Assembly (NCBI RefSeq): GCF_001625215.2
Contig: NC_030383.2
Span: 45,938,380-46,002,379, forward strand
Direction of reading: 5' to 3'
Length of the DNA: 64,000 nt
Source: Daucus carota subsp. sativus
Lineage: Eukaryota > Streptophyta > Magnoliopsida > Apiales > Apiaceae
Positions 22,620 to 35,377 of the stretch are shown one piece after another. The notes below the pieces were generated by a model. It searched no databases. It saw only the letters and a program-made list of their open reading frames with translations, and was not told where the DNA came from. The position numbers were made by a program, and so were the translations under genes. Numbering within the stretch: position 1 is the first letter of the stretch; every line of letters begins with the position of its first letter.

Positions 22620-25243
22620 CAATATGAAGCTTATTGAGAACACAATAGGAAGCTTATAGAATCATAAGTTAAAGTACTATTAACACACAAATAAACATGC
22701 ACATAAGATGTTCAGTTTTAATGGGATGTCGAGAGAAGCCAGCTTCCCAGCTCCTTAATTTTTCATGTCGAATACGTGATCCCTGATAGTGAGGCAATGC
22801 CCAATGTTTACATCCCCGGTTGTATTTTCTAGAGCCGGAATTTATATATTTTAAATGTTTGAGATTGTCTCTGCCAGCCATGATATCCAAATGGTGTATA
22901 AATAATCATATTTTAATAGATTTTAAACAATTCTAATTGAACATCATCGGATTTTAAAGCATAATTTAAAATAATTGAATACCACCAGATTTTGTAACAT
23001 AATCTAAAATCTCAATTGAATATCCCAATTTTAATGGATTTCAAACAATCCCAATCGAATACTTTCAGATTTCATGAATAAAAAATATATTTTAAAATTT
23101 CAATTTAATACACCCTCTTAATTGGAACTCTCCTCGTAACAGTTATTACAAAACGAGTTATATATAATTATTCTATAATTTCATAGATTTTTGTTATATT
23201 TATATATTTTATTCATATTATCTATATAATTAAATTTACATGTCATTTGATTAGATTATCAGTTCCTCTTCTAATATTTTAGAGTAAATATAAATTCATA
23301 TAAATAAAACAAATAATTTTTTAAATAAATTTCCGATCAGAATGAATCATTTTCAAGTTAGATCAGGACTGGGATTAAATTTTTAACCCTCTCTGGTTTA
23401 AATTTGCTAAGAACAAAGAGAAGAAATTTCGATCCGAACGGCTCCACTAAGAACAACTCCAATCCAATGAGAGTGCCAAAAAGAGTACTAAAATGCTATG
23501 AGGCATGGCACTCGTTGGCTCTCCACTGGAGTGGATGTGGTGCCAAATAAAGTTGCCAAGTTTTGGCACCCTCCCAAAATAGAAAGCGTGTATATATCAT
23601 CCTAAAATCATATAATTTCCTATTTTATTATACTTATACTTGTACAAATATGTGGCAACTTTGGGTGATTGGAGAAATTTTTTATGTAAAAGTTGCCAAA
23701 AGTACAAATGAAGAAAGAAAAAATAAAATAATAATACTTTTGATGATTTGTCAATTTAACCAATTTTAGTTAGCACTTCCACTGGAGATGCTCCGCCCCC
23801 AACCTGGTTGCTGCATGTAACTAGTTGCCAGGACATAAAAAATGCAACTGTTTTACAAAATGCGTAGTCGTTAGAGTTTGCAATGTTACAGGAGCATGAA
23901 CCAAATTCGAATCTTTAAGATATGCAAATTGCATTCTAAGTAAAATATCCCAGTGTTTGGCGTGTTTATTATGATTCCATCATCGACCATAGCGTGCTAA
24001 AGATGGCTTATGAAGACCAAATTCAGCTCATTTACGCCCATTCATTGTATCTTTGCCATTTCAAACTTACTTCCCAGACAAGGTATAGTTAGAATAAACT
24101 GCAACAACGGTACGATCGATTCTGGTCACTCGCAACCAAAAAGATCTTTGTACGCCAAGATTATTTGTTGTATTTTAAGCCGATATTTAATAAGTATAAA
24201 TTTATAGCCTCATGATTATTGTAAAGGACTTGAATAATATTGCAAAGGTTTGAAAACAAGGACGCGCAGATGAAGGAAACTTGGCGCCTGTTAAAGGGTG
24301 TACTGGGAGGAGCACAACACAAAACATATGTAAGATATACTAAATAAACAGTAGTTTGCTTAAGTTTATTTAATTATGTTTAATTTGTTGGAACAAAAGG
24401 ATCATTCAATTAAGACATTATCTCGAGTTTGGAGTTGGAACAATACTATATGAGCTGAAACTCTTGATGTCTCATGCTTGTCCCATTTGAATAGTACACC
24501 TGTTTGGTTATGTATCTTCTGGTATGTTTCAATACATGTACCTGCACTATTCTGGTTGTAATCGTTATGTTGTCAGACTCGAAAGGAAACGTCCTAGTTG
24601 CTTCCTTCACTTCGATTCCATAAATACAAGTAGTTTCACATAATTAATCAGTATGAAATTTACAAAAAGAATCTGGGTTTCCCCGCTTATCATTTGTGGC
24701 CGACAGCCTCAATTCACCTGATTATCTTCAATTCCAGTTTCCAACTCGTGGAAATTGTCTCCAGTTTATTCTAAATGGATAATTAAATTATGCTTATACA
24801 ATGGATTGCAGTGGAGAGATATCACACACAGAAAAAAGCTAGTGCTTACTCAAGTGGGAATGGGAAGAAGGTTATATTCCCAGCATGTGGGAGTACAGAA
24901 TGTGAATTGATTCTACTTATCTTTCTAGTAACTGATGAAATGAGTTTAGTTATTAGTTCATGATTAGGGGATAATTAAGATAAATAAGCTCAATAGGGGT
25001 CTGACTACATTTTACTTCCTCTGTTCTAATTTCCAGAGTTATAGTATGTGAAAGTTCGGGTAAATAATTTCATGCAGTACTAGTATTTGTACTTGTAGCA
25101 AGTGCATCTAAAATATACAATACGTTTATACCTGAGAAGAAATTATCCTACCACGGGACCTTAGTTTGATTATGGTCCTGGACATATATTTGTTAAGTAT
25201 GTAGTGGGGCCTGATGATCACAAGACTGATATTCGGCTACTAG
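22620..25243. other. Intergenic DNA
   Basis: AT-rich. A minus-strand frame at 22669-22890 (73 codons) has reasonably complex composition but no recognised motif. The stretch 23445-23795, bounded by AACTCCAATCCA and its approximate inverse near CACTGGAGATG, may be an old MITE. Nothing else supported. Confidence 0.5.
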
Positions 25244-25251
25244 TATATAAG
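25244..25251 (+). promoter_or_regulatory. TATA box of the DVL gene
   Basis: TATATAAG lies about 180 bp upstream of the DVL start codon, leaving a leader of roughly 150 bases, a plausible plant promoter arrangement. Confidence 0.55.
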
Positions 25252-25427
25252 AAGAGGCCATCTACTTCTACTTATCACTCAACACTAAACTGCAAATTTA
25301 GCATCCCTTTCTGATACCTTCATCGAAATATCTTAAATCATCGGCCAACATCATTCAATTCACTCCCTCCGCTCACTGGGATACGCGCGCATCTGTGTAA
25401 GGAAGCAAAAAGAGCAAAATAAAAAAA

Positions 25428-25550
25428 ATGGAAGGGGCAAGAAAGGAAAGGCTACAAAGCAGAGGTTTGAGAAGGTTTCTAAAACAACAGAGATCAAGGA
25501 TTTACATCATCAGAAGATGTGTTGTCATGCTCCTTTGCTGGCATGACTAG
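25428..25550 (+). CDS. DVL/ROTUNDIFOLIA (RTFL) small polypeptide
   Basis: A 40-residue intronless frame from ATG at 25428 to TAG at 25550. The C-terminal half reads [19 protein letters not shown], the plant DVL/RTF signature (basic stretch, aromatic residue, RRC, hydrophobic run, CWH). The N-terminal half is basic (Lys/Arg rich) and not conserved. Members of the family are plasma-membrane-associated peptides; overexpression of Arabidopsis members alters organ shape by limiting cell proliferation along the organ axis. The length is at the short end of the family. A TATA box stands at 25244. The exact family member cannot be assigned. Confidence 0.88.
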   Translation: MEGARKERLQSRGLRRFLKQQRSRIYIIRRCVVMLLCWHD

Positions 25551-27375
25551 TTATTACCTGTCTGCTGATTAAGCACTAATCTTCTTTAATTTTTCCATGT
25601 ATATAGCTAGTCAAGAGAGTAGTTATTATTAAGACAAAAGTTAGGAAACTTAATGTGATTTTATCTGCAGATACTTTCTTTATATTTGTCCATCTTAGCT
25701 AGCTTACTAATAATTTTCTAGCCTTATACAAGTACATGAGCCGCTATAAATTAGCCAGCTACAAGTTCTTACTCTTCCTATTCAACTTATTTATCAAATT
25801 AACGGCAATCAGTCTTGTGTGCCTTCACCTTATGATTGCAATGTATATTGAGTGGAACACTAGTTGAAAATATGGCATGCAGAGAAGAAGATATATGCAT
25901 AATATTACAAAGGGTAGTTTAATTTGAATGAATAACACATTTACTAACAATATAACTGAAACTTGTGTCAGACCCTTTTGAGAGAAGATTTGTTCCTCTC
26001 TGTTTGAACGGTTTCAGTAGATATGTTAGTAAGTTTTCATTATACATCAACCACCAGCAGAGGAATAGATATTGTATTAAGAGTAGATTGCGGTGAATAT
26101 GAACCGAGAGTAGCAACTATTTCTTGCTAGTTATTTGTGTTTTATTCTTTTATGAAATTAGTTCGAGCTCAAAGAACTACTGGTAGGATTGTTAGTCTCA
26201 TGAGCAACTCCAACCCAACACTAGCTCCAATCCAACACCTTAACATACTGTAATTTATAATGTAAAACCTCCGAATACAGGTGGCTAAACTTGCATCAAA
26301 ATTTGGTGTAGGTTTTACATCAAATTTTGGTATTTTTCATATTTTTGTTAACAAAACAGATTTTATTGATGAAAGATTAGTTTTAGTGTAAATTATGGGG
26401 TCAGTAGACTGGAATGGATTTGGTAAATGATTGATTTTGACCAAAAATAATTTAGAAGTGGCTCTTTTTTTAGTGCCATAATATTGGAGATGGTCTGAGA
26501 ATTAAATAAACAAATACCCGTTTGAATATGTTAAACAAATATGATATATGTAAATTATACTAGCCTTTGACCGGTGCGAAGCACGGGCGGTTATATAATT
26601 CTTAATTTATTTTTTATAATTTAAATTATAACATCATTTTTTTAGTATTTTAATATTAATAGATTGAATTTTAATTAAATTATATTAACCAATGGATTAT
26701 ATTTTCTCACGAAAATTTAGTTTATACAATTTATTATCTATTTAAAAATACATTTTTTTCTGGCAAAAAAAAATACTTTTTCTTTATTAATATGGGATAA
26801 TTTATTATTCAATTAATTTTAAATCATATTTTTCATATTTCGTATATCTTCATATGTATGAAAAAAAGATATTTGTCGTGTAAAATATTAGAGTTAGAAA
26901 AAATATGTAATTATTCGTGTTTGTATTGAAAAAAAAATATTCAAAATTATATATTTATAATTTTATTTTATCGTCATTATAATAAAGCAAGCCAAATGCT
27001 CGATATTTTGGATCGGTTTAAGACTTGTATTTATTATGAGATAAATTTTTAGTGTTGTAGTTTATTTTAAACTTGTAATTATAAGAGATAGATTTTTAGT
27101 TTTATAATTGTTTAAGATTTGTACCTATTAAGAAATAAATTCTTAGTGTGATTCTTTTTGTTTTTAGCAAGATAATAATATAAAAATGACTAAAAAACAT
27201 GACTAAACCAAAAAATATGAACAAAATTTAGATTACAAATTATATCATGTTGATGTTGACTTAGTATAGTATAGATATACATAGTTTGGATCAGTTTCAA
27301 GAAATTATCCTCGTTTTTTGGTTAACTTGAGTCAACTCAAAATTAATCCAATATAAAACCTATTATCCAAATTCA
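25551..27375. other. Intergenic DNA
   Basis: No gene seen. A possible old MITE spans about 26202-26500, with AACTCCAACC-type and inverted TTGGAGATGG-type ends. A hairpin-forming motif, CCGGTGCGAAGCACGGG, lies near 26571-26587; similar CCCGTGC...GCACGGG motifs mark dispersed repeats in many plants. Confidence 0.45.
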
Positions 27376-27377
27376 TA

Positions 27378-27632
27378 CTCCCTCCGTCTCTAAATACTTT
27401 TTATGTTTGTACTTTTCACGTTTGCCAATACACACTTTTGATCTTTAATATCTTTCATTTCGTGGTAGCATTAAATATAAAAAATTCACTGTATTAAAGT
27501 ATATGTGAACACGAATCTAACAAGATCACTCATGACTATATTTAGTTTTATAGATTAGATGTAAATTAGTAATTTGTCTCATGTTATAAACAGTACCGAC
27601 ATCACAAGAAAAGAAAAAAGAAACGGAGGGAG
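27378..27632. mobile_element. Stowaway-like MITE
   Basis: A 255-bp element with terminal inverted repeats CTCCCTCCGTCTC and (right end) AAACGGAGGGAG, flanked by TA on both sides (27376-27377 and 27633-27634). The TA target and CTCCCTCCGT ends are typical of Tc1/mariner-derived Stowaway MITEs. Confidence 0.8.
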
Positions 27633-27634
27633 TA

Positions 27635-29738
27635 TATACTTTGCCTGGGATTGGTGTCTGAGCCGCCCCTAGGTATACACTATCCAAATGCATATAGGCT
27701 TAGACTATCTCCAAAATTTGAGATATGATTTTTTCTTTCTCTATTTTAGTCTAAATTTAGGAAGAGATTTTTTCAATGTTAGTAGTTTTATCTAGGTTTT
27801 AGTTCAATTCTTTATATTGATATATTATCCTTTTTCCTATCTTGGTCTAAATTTAGGGTGAGATATTTTTCAATTCTAATAATTTGATGTAAATTTTAGT
27901 CTAATTTCTATGTTGATATATTATTATAAATATAATATAATATAAATATTAATCTTTTGATTATAAAGAATAAGATATCATTTATAAAATCTATTAAACT
28001 TATTAAATTACAAAATATTATATTTTAAACACAAAATTCAACTTTGAATCTAATTAATTAAAAGAAAAACAATATATATAAAATAATACTCCCAATTTAA
28101 TATAGTGGTCATATATATTTAAATAATACATGCATCGTACGTTAGGCAACACATTTCTGACCAAAGTCATTAGTCGCTTATATTTCTCATTTCGGATCGA
28201 ACCGTCATTCCCGACTCGGTTTGAAGGTACCGACGTTGTCAGTTGATGGTCGATTATGATCTCAAAATCGACCGATTTTGTTCATTTCCGACCGTTTCGG
28301 TCGAAAATGCCCGTTTTTCCGTTTTTCTTACAGCGGGAGTTACCATTAATTCTTTTCATCAGTAGGTTAGAACAGCATTGATTCTAGTGACTAGGAACAT
28401 GTGAAGTTCTGCCCCATTGATATGATGTTCATTGTCTTCCCATTGTCTCTCGTCTTTACTCTTTTACATCTCAACAATTTCACTCAGACTCCTACATAGG
28501 TAGCTGGTGCTGTTATACATCTTTCCATCTTGTTTTATACCATGTACCAGATTAACCCGTCACAATGGCTGCATTGATTTATGAAGTTGAAATATGTAAC
28601 AGTGAAATATATAAATGTCTATTTTGTATTTTTGTGTTGTTTCAAGTATTGTATATAGTAACAAACTAATATCCAACATCAAATTTACACACTCGCAGTC
28701 GCCGATATCTATTTAATTTCATATTTCAGTACACCAAATTAAAACTGATCCTACTCATAATTGTTACGCTGCATTTGTATTTGTTTTGTATATCAACTTA
28801 TCTACTTGATCAATATTCTCGGCTCCATTATACACGTTCTTTGATTTGTTTTTTTACGTAATTTTAAATATATATAAAAGATACTTTTGTGTAGTATTTT
28901 TTGATTTTTTTGTGAATTAAACTTTTAATTTATATTTTATTTGGAAAAAGAATTTAAAATTAATAATCATAAAAGGCCTCACAATTATGTATGTATATGT
29001 GTATATATATCGCATAAATGAAAAATCTACGGTCCATGCTAAGAGAGGAGAAAGTGAAAAATGCTTTTCTAATTCAATTGCAAGTTGAATGTACGATTCC
29101 ACACACACATTTTGTAGTAAGTTCTAGGGCCTAAGTTCTCAGCTGCACACTTACTTTCAGTCCCGATCCTATTTATTTGGTTTGATTGTCTCGGTTAGTA
29201 TGTTAGTTTCAACTCATACGATCGAACAGCTTTTTTCAAAATATACATGATTAATGTATATCACAATCCGGATTCAAATGACTGAAAAGTATTCAACTAT
29301 TCAAGTCAAGAAGCCATATATCTAAATGCTCCTTTAAAATTTATTAAACAAATAACGTATGTACTAGTAAACGGCAGCTTTATGGAAACGGGCACACGAG
29401 ACAGTAAGGCTCACGGAGTCTGCAATATTCCATAACACAGTCAATAACCTAGCTGCCTATGGGCCTCACTACGTACTCCTTGATTCTCTTATCTCCAACT
29501 CATTTATTTACATTTTTTTAATACTCATTTACAAAATAATTTTATAATTTTTTTCTCTAAATAAAAATTTGATGTTTAAACTTTTATTAAAAAAAATCTA
29601 ATTTTTTTTATAAAAATATACTTTATAAGAGTCTCAAAATGTGTGCAAACAATGAACGTAAAAAAGAGAAAGTATTATATCAAATTTGAAATGAGGTATT
29701 AACGAGCGTGCAATAATATAATTGATATTGTAAGAATA
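27635..29738. other. Intergenic DNA
   Basis: AT-rich without a recognised gene. The GC-richer stretch near 28190-28325, with repeated CGACCG/CGGTCG words, looks like a decayed transposon end. Confidence 0.45.
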
Positions 29739-29748
29739 TAATTATTTA

Positions 29749-30176
29749 GAGTTAAGTTCCATGTAGTCCACATATTTAGTGTAGTACCATAGACCACGTA
29801 TGTTCTGTAACTATAGAATGACATAAAAACATTGCAAAATGTATGAAACTTGTTATTTTGTGAAATACATTCTATAAATATCACTATTTCATGAAAAATA
29901 TTGAAAATCATTTATGTTCGACAAGTAGAACACATATGTTCTGTAATATGTAAATATGTTCTGCAAACTTAACATGTTTTGCAGAGTAACGTGTTTTTCA
30001 CTATTTAACTTGTAGAATGTTTAGGATTGTCAAAATTTTTAACAAAATAATGATGTTTATAGAACATGATTTGCAAAACAACACATTTTGCAATGTTTTT
30101 ATGTCATTCTATAGTTGCAGAATATACGTGGTCCACGGTACTACGGTAAATATGTGGACTACATGAAATTTTGTTC
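29749..30176. mobile_element. Long-hairpin MITE (Mutator-type candidate), 428 bp
   Basis: Two arms of about 130 bp (29749-29882 and 30043-30176) are inverted copies of each other; for example ATGTAGTCCACATATTTA on the left matches TAAATATGTGGACTACAT on the right. The ends are GAGTTAAGTTCC and (reverse-complemented) GAACAAAATTTC. The 10-bp sequence TAATTATTTA flanks both sides (29739-29748 and 30177-30186). A 9-10 bp target duplication points to the Mutator superfamily. No coding capacity. Confidence 0.8.
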
Positions 30177-30186
30177 TAATTATTTA

Positions 30187-31181
30187 TTACTCAAATTAAT
30201 TTTTAGATACCCTCAATTACATATTAGTTTTTAATTGAGACATTAACGGGTTAGTTATGATTTTTGAATTTTTACAATCATGACCTAAATGCTGTATAAT
30301 AATTATATTTCCTCCATTTAAAGTCAATTTTTGTATAGTCAAACTTTTCAAATTTTAAGTAAAACTCTCATATATTATATTCTAAAATAAATTTAAATTA
30401 TATCATCACATATATCAAATCTTTATGAAGTATAATTTCAGTTTTTAAAATAATAAAAAAATAATTTTAAATATTTGATGAAAATTGGTTACTTTTACCA
30501 CAGAAATTTAGTTAAAACAAAACGCAAAATTGGAGTATGATTTTTTTTTTCAAATAAAAATTTCGGAGATAAGTTATTGAAACGTATTTTAGTATTTTTG
30601 TATAACATAGTATTATAACTTAATTTTAAAAATTCCAAACTTACATTTTAAAAAATCTCAAAATTAAAATAAATGTACGTGGCGTCCCGGTCCCATAATA
30701 TTAATTGGGACGGAGTATAGAATTGGTTTAGTCACATGTTACGTACGTACGCGAGTCACGATTTGGGCATCCCATAAATCAGTAACAAGCATAAGTGATC
30801 GAATTAGTGAAATGAATAAACAAAGTGCAATCATTCACATATCCAGTCATCCACTACCTGGTAAATTAGATGTGACCTAGGATTTACATCCACTACCTTC
30901 TCTCCTCTCTCGGTGCCTGATTAAATTGTGCCCTAGCTACGTACCTACAACAATATACTAAGAAAGAATTCAAGCACTTCAAAATCTAAACACATCATCC
31001 TCTTCTAGCTAGCTAGCTGTCCCTCAAACTTTATCAATTTTGCCAAATTATGTCAAAAGCAAAATAGCTTCTTCACCATTGTGATTCAAAAGATTATAGA
31101 ATTGATTAAGAGTTTTAATTCAGATACTAGCTTGCAATACTTTTTACACTTTTGCAAACAAGTTCACTTCCTCCTTCAAGA
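30187..31181. other. Intergenic DNA and TCP upstream region
   Basis: AT-rich. Near 30304 and 30695-30715 there are CTCCATTT and GGGACGGAG words that may be ends of a decayed Stowaway-like element. CTAGCTAGCTAG at about 31005-31016 is a short simple repeat. This interval must contain the TCP promoter, but no clear TATA box was fixed. Confidence 0.4.
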
Positions 31182-32228
31182 ATGAAACCACCTCATACTT
31201 TTCGAAAAGACAGGCATAGCAAGATTTTGACAGCTCAAGGTCCGAGAGATCGAAGAGTTCGATTGTCGATCCAGGTAGCTCGTAGGTTCTTTGATCTTCA
31301 CGATACTCTAAGATTCGACAAAGCTAGTGAAACTCTTGGCTGGCTCCTCACCAACTCACAGCCAGCCATCGATGATCTAGTCAAGAATAAGCGAAGTTCC
31401 TGCGCCGCAGTCGACGAAGGATGCTCTAGATCTGATACTACTGAAGCTGCTGAAATGAGAGACAAACACTACATGAAGAACACTACAAGCATAGATAATA
31501 CTCAAGACCAGAGGGTGTCAATGCAGCTTGAAGAAAAGGCTAAACTGGCTTCTCTTCTAGCAAGAGAGTCAAGGGCCAAGGCAAGAGCTAGGGCAAGGGA
31601 ACGTACAAGACAAAAGATGTGTGTAAGACATCTCTTGGGAACAAATAAGTTGCTTCCTCATGATTTCAGAATTGCAGCTAACCATTTAAGCACTTGGAAT
31701 GAATTGAGCTACCTTCACAATATTAGCTGCAGGGCGCCCTACTTCAGTGTTGGAACAGATCAAGTAGGTCAAAGTAGGAATCCGGAATTACTCTCGGAAA
31801 CAAGTAAGTACTCCCTCCATCTCTTTTACATGTCTATTTTGACTTTTGACCAGTCAAATTGACTATATTTTGAATAAAATTTACATGTATCATATAATTT
31901 AATTAAAAAATAACAAAAATTACATCGTTAGAAAGTATATTTAGTCTATTTTAATATATAACTTTCGGATTTTAATAACTTGTAATGTTTAATCAAAAAT
32001 TAGTTAATTTGAGTTCTTGAAAATCAAAGTGGGTAAAAGCAATCACATACCACCTCTAATGTATACCCTAGACCTTTGGCAAGAAAATGAGTCCACGACA
32101 TGTATATGATGAATTAAACTAAACGAATTAAATCCCCATGTTTTTTATTCTGTGGAGCAGATACGCAAACCGCTGTCAGATCGTTTGAAGCCTACGACAA
32201 GAAGTTCGATACTCCACAAGTTAAATAA
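31182..32228 (+). CDS. TCP transcription factor, CYC/TB1 class (class II)
   Basis: Two exons, 31182-31803 and 32161-32228 (intron GT at 31804, AG at 32160), give 229 residues. The bHLH-like TCP domain spans residues 8-66, with [20 protein letters not shown] (basic region), ARRFFDLHD (helix I) and [12 protein letters not shown] (helix II). An R domain at about 127-146 ([20 protein letters not shown]) places it in the CYC/TB1 clade. Such proteins are nuclear DNA-binding regulators of branching or flower symmetry; which one cannot be told. Only seven residues precede the TCP domain, against roughly 80-120 in most relatives, so an upstream exon may be missing or the N-terminus lost. Helix I/II carry changes from the usual LQDMLGFDKASKT core (His, Thr, Arg, Glu), so DNA-binding or dimer properties may differ. 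Confidence 0.88.
31811..32040. mobile_element. Degenerate Stowaway-like MITE in the TCP intron
   Basis: Immediately after the splice donor (GTAAG, 31804-31808) comes TA followed by CTCCCTCCATCTC, the terminal repeat seen in Stowaway elements elsewhere in this window. The right end is decayed, somewhere near 32040. Much of the 357-bp intron appears to be this insertion. Confidence 0.55.
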
Positions 32229-32917
32229 ATTGCTATGGAAGATGAGAGCAGCAAATATCTAAGCGACGTGAGTGTGCTATATATATCGCCAGTCCTCACT
32301 TACTTTATTGTGTCTTATAACTTTAAATTTAATACAATGGGGTTGTATATATATATCTTGAAGTTGTTCTATCCGGGCCAAGTACATTTTTAGGAGCACT
32401 ATAATTTACTTCCATTGTGATAATCTGAGTTTAGCATATCTGAATATTAATAATTTATTCTTATGGTTTTTAATTTTTTGATTGGCATATTTATGCATTT
32501 TTTCAAAACAATTCTAATTTATCTTAATAATATTATACTTGTATTTGACCACTTGCCTATAATAAAATTTTCATTTCCCATAAAATTTTATGTTTCAAAT
32601 TCCTATGTGCACGTTTTATATATGTAATGGTAATCAATTCATTTTCGAATTAAGCTTTTATAAAATCTCTGAAGTTAGAGCTCACGAGTGTATACATCAT
32701 CAGTAAGCTAAACACACTGTTTTTACTTAAATGCTCCCAATAGATAACATATCAGCTCCGGAAAAAATCAAAACAAAAAATATTGAGAATTTCGTCAAAA
32801 GAGGCAGGTGGGAATGGGGATGCAGCATTGTTTATCCTTCGAGAGAAGATCTAGTCTAGTATCAAAGATTTGGTAAAAATATTCTCTGTGAAAACATAGT
32901 CTCACACTTTTAGCACA

Positions 32918-32994
<77 letters not shown>

Positions 32995-34368
32995 ATTGAT
33001 ATATATACATTTGTAGAAAGTGTATTCATTTTCAATTTTTAGTATTAAAATAAGGATCATCTGCATTTTTATAGATTATAATAAATAGAAATTCATTTAT
33101 GAGCATCTCCCTTTTGTTTTGTCAGATTTATAATCATCTCTTTTAATATATTGAAATACATGAAAAAGTTAAAATATCATTTCTTTTGGAGAAAACAGAA
33201 AACATATATGTTTATGGGAATTTCACAAAATTATACCCACTTCTGATCATATAATTTGCAAAATTACCGACTGTCTATAATTATTGCACAAATACGTTTT
33301 ATTAATATATTTGCATAAAACATTTGCATAAATACGGCTGAACAGGGGCACGGGTCGTCATCTCCATCTTCATCTATCTTCTCAGCACATACACCATCAC
33401 CAATCGTTGTTTCATCTCTCTAGTGTCCTTTCCTTCACCTCCTATCATTCTCACCTCTACTTCTCAGGTCACAATCCATAATTATCACTACCACTCTCTT
33501 CGCTTTTTCTCAACACTCAACTCTAATCCTGTCATCAATCAAACAGCAAATCATATAACAAACCACCATGAAAGGGATTGTTTGTACGGAGGGTTTGTTT
33601 TGATTGGTTCTGACCATGGTCTAGGTATTTAAAACATAGGGAGGAGGTTATACAAGTATGTGAAATTAGGGATAATATTTGTTTTGAGTTGATTTTGTTA
33701 TATTAATATGGCCCGGCAGGAGCACTTTATTTGCAAATACTTGCTACCTATTTTGCAGTTATATATAATTTTTAGGAGATTTTTTTAAATTTGCATTTGT
33801 TGTTGCATATAAGGTTGTTAGGATTAGCAGATATGGTTGCAGATGCAACCATCGATTTTTTACAATTTTTTTTGAAAATAGTATATTTGCAATTTGTTTA
33901 AAAAATAAAAGTATTTTTACAAAAATTCTTTTGAATATGGGTATATTTGAAAAAGACCCTATGTTCATTGAGCTTAGAACATATTTAAATTTAGGACCGA
34001 AAATTTGTATATTCGAACAAAAAATTTTCACAAGGCTTGCGCAATAATAGAGGATTAAGAGAGAGCATACCAGAAATATTTGTTTGACGCTCGAATATTA
34101 TACATGTCCCAGTTCAAGGAACCAGAGCATCCCGGCGGGAGCCCCCTGAATCCATACCTATTAAATAGATGTTAAACAAAATGCGATGATTATGTACAAT
34201 AATAAGTGCGAGGAGGTACTGAGTAAAAGTTAAAAAATATTCTCGCTTCCTTTTAACGAGTGTCATACTTTATATTGTTTTGATAAATAAGATATTAGTT
34301 TCCTTCTAAATTCACTCTTCTTGTTTTATATTTTTTGACTTAAATATTTTAACTACTCATTTTATATA
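32229..34368. other. Intergenic DNA
   Basis: AT-rich, without recognised genes. It contains the (AT)n microsatellite at 32922-32986. The open frame at 33423-33632 is Ser/Thr/Ile/His-rich, has no features of a known family and starts at a non-ATG codon context. Confidence 0.5.
32922..32986. repeat. (AT)n microsatellite
   Basis: About 65 bp of uninterrupted AT dinucleotides followed by GTATGTATAT. Likely polymorphic. Confidence 0.95.
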
Positions 34369-35040
34369 TGTTAACGGAGAAATCAGAGAATTAACAAAGT
34401 TGAGGTTCATGATCTAAATCAAGATCAGGTGCGGCGGTTACTCGTCGGATTATGTGATGGCAACATGTATAGATGTGGATGAGATTGTGGACTAGAGTTC
34501 GTGGTTGCGAAAAAAACTTAAATTCCTTTACTAGTATCTTGCTCTCAAGAATTGTCGATGCTTATAATGTACCCGTACCTCTATTTATAATGGATCAAAC
34601 CAGACGTAATTCTATTCTGGTAACAAACCTACTTGGATTCAGTTTCCCTTTTTGCCGCCTTCCTGAAATGGGGTCCAATACGATGAGGTCTAATCATGGC
34701 TCGATAATCTCAAGACTTACCCCAAATACAAATGCTCTTCTCTGCTCCCCATTGAGGACAACTCACCAGACTACAGAGATAGAGCCTTCCAGGATATATC
34801 TTTGAGAAGGTTCTATATGCTCACCAATAAAGACAACTTATCAGATTACAGAGCAAGGTCTTTTCTAATTTTCGTCCTCTACCTCTCAAGGAAGGCAACT
34901 CCTCTGAATATAAGGTAGAGCCTAGTAGGCTCCACATATGTTTTAGGGCGTCCCCTGAACATAATATGACTCTCTGCCCTTCTGATCTTCATATAAATCA
35001 TTTTTTTACGTAAAAATAAAGGTGTCTTCAATAACAAGAC
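34369..35040 (-). mobile_element. Diverged lone LTR related to the three-LTR array
   Basis: Begins TGTTAACGGAGAAATC, close to the array LTR start TGTTAACGGAGGAATC. The TATA segment is preserved at 34582-34589 on the minus strand, 213 bp from the end against 206 bp in the array LTR, and is followed by GGATCAAACCAGACGTA (array: GGATCAAGCCAGACGTA). Beyond about 34700 the sequence is its own. The far end is not clear and no matching second LTR or target duplication was found, so this is a solo or truncated LTR of an older relative. Confidence 0.65.
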
Positions 35041-35377
35041 GCGCCCACATTATAAACAGGACGCGGCGAGATGTGTTCGCCCGTCCATATATGATCCAAC
35101 CCACTCTCGAAGAAACAAGCCTAATACGTCTTCATTCGCATGTGCCTGGCCCACAAAGTTAATATTCATATATTTAAGTATAATAATATATATTAAATTG
35201 TTTGCCAGTCTATTATAACCAGGTCAGCTCGTACTACGTAAATACAGCTGCTTGTTCAAGAGAAAATTATCAGTGACCAAGAACAAGAAGAGTCTGTAAA
35301 AGCGTTTTACTTGTCAGCTTAATCTTATGTCTTTAACTAGTTATCCTCTCAATTAGTCACTCAGACTAAAAGCACTA

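Noticed and set aside
22669..22890. 73-codon minus-strand frame right of the array
   Set aside because: Composition looks coding-like but no family motif, splice context or partner was found.
31152..31181. Upstream extension of the TCP protein starting at 31152
   Set aside because: The codon there is TTG, not ATG; the first in-frame ATG is at 31182.
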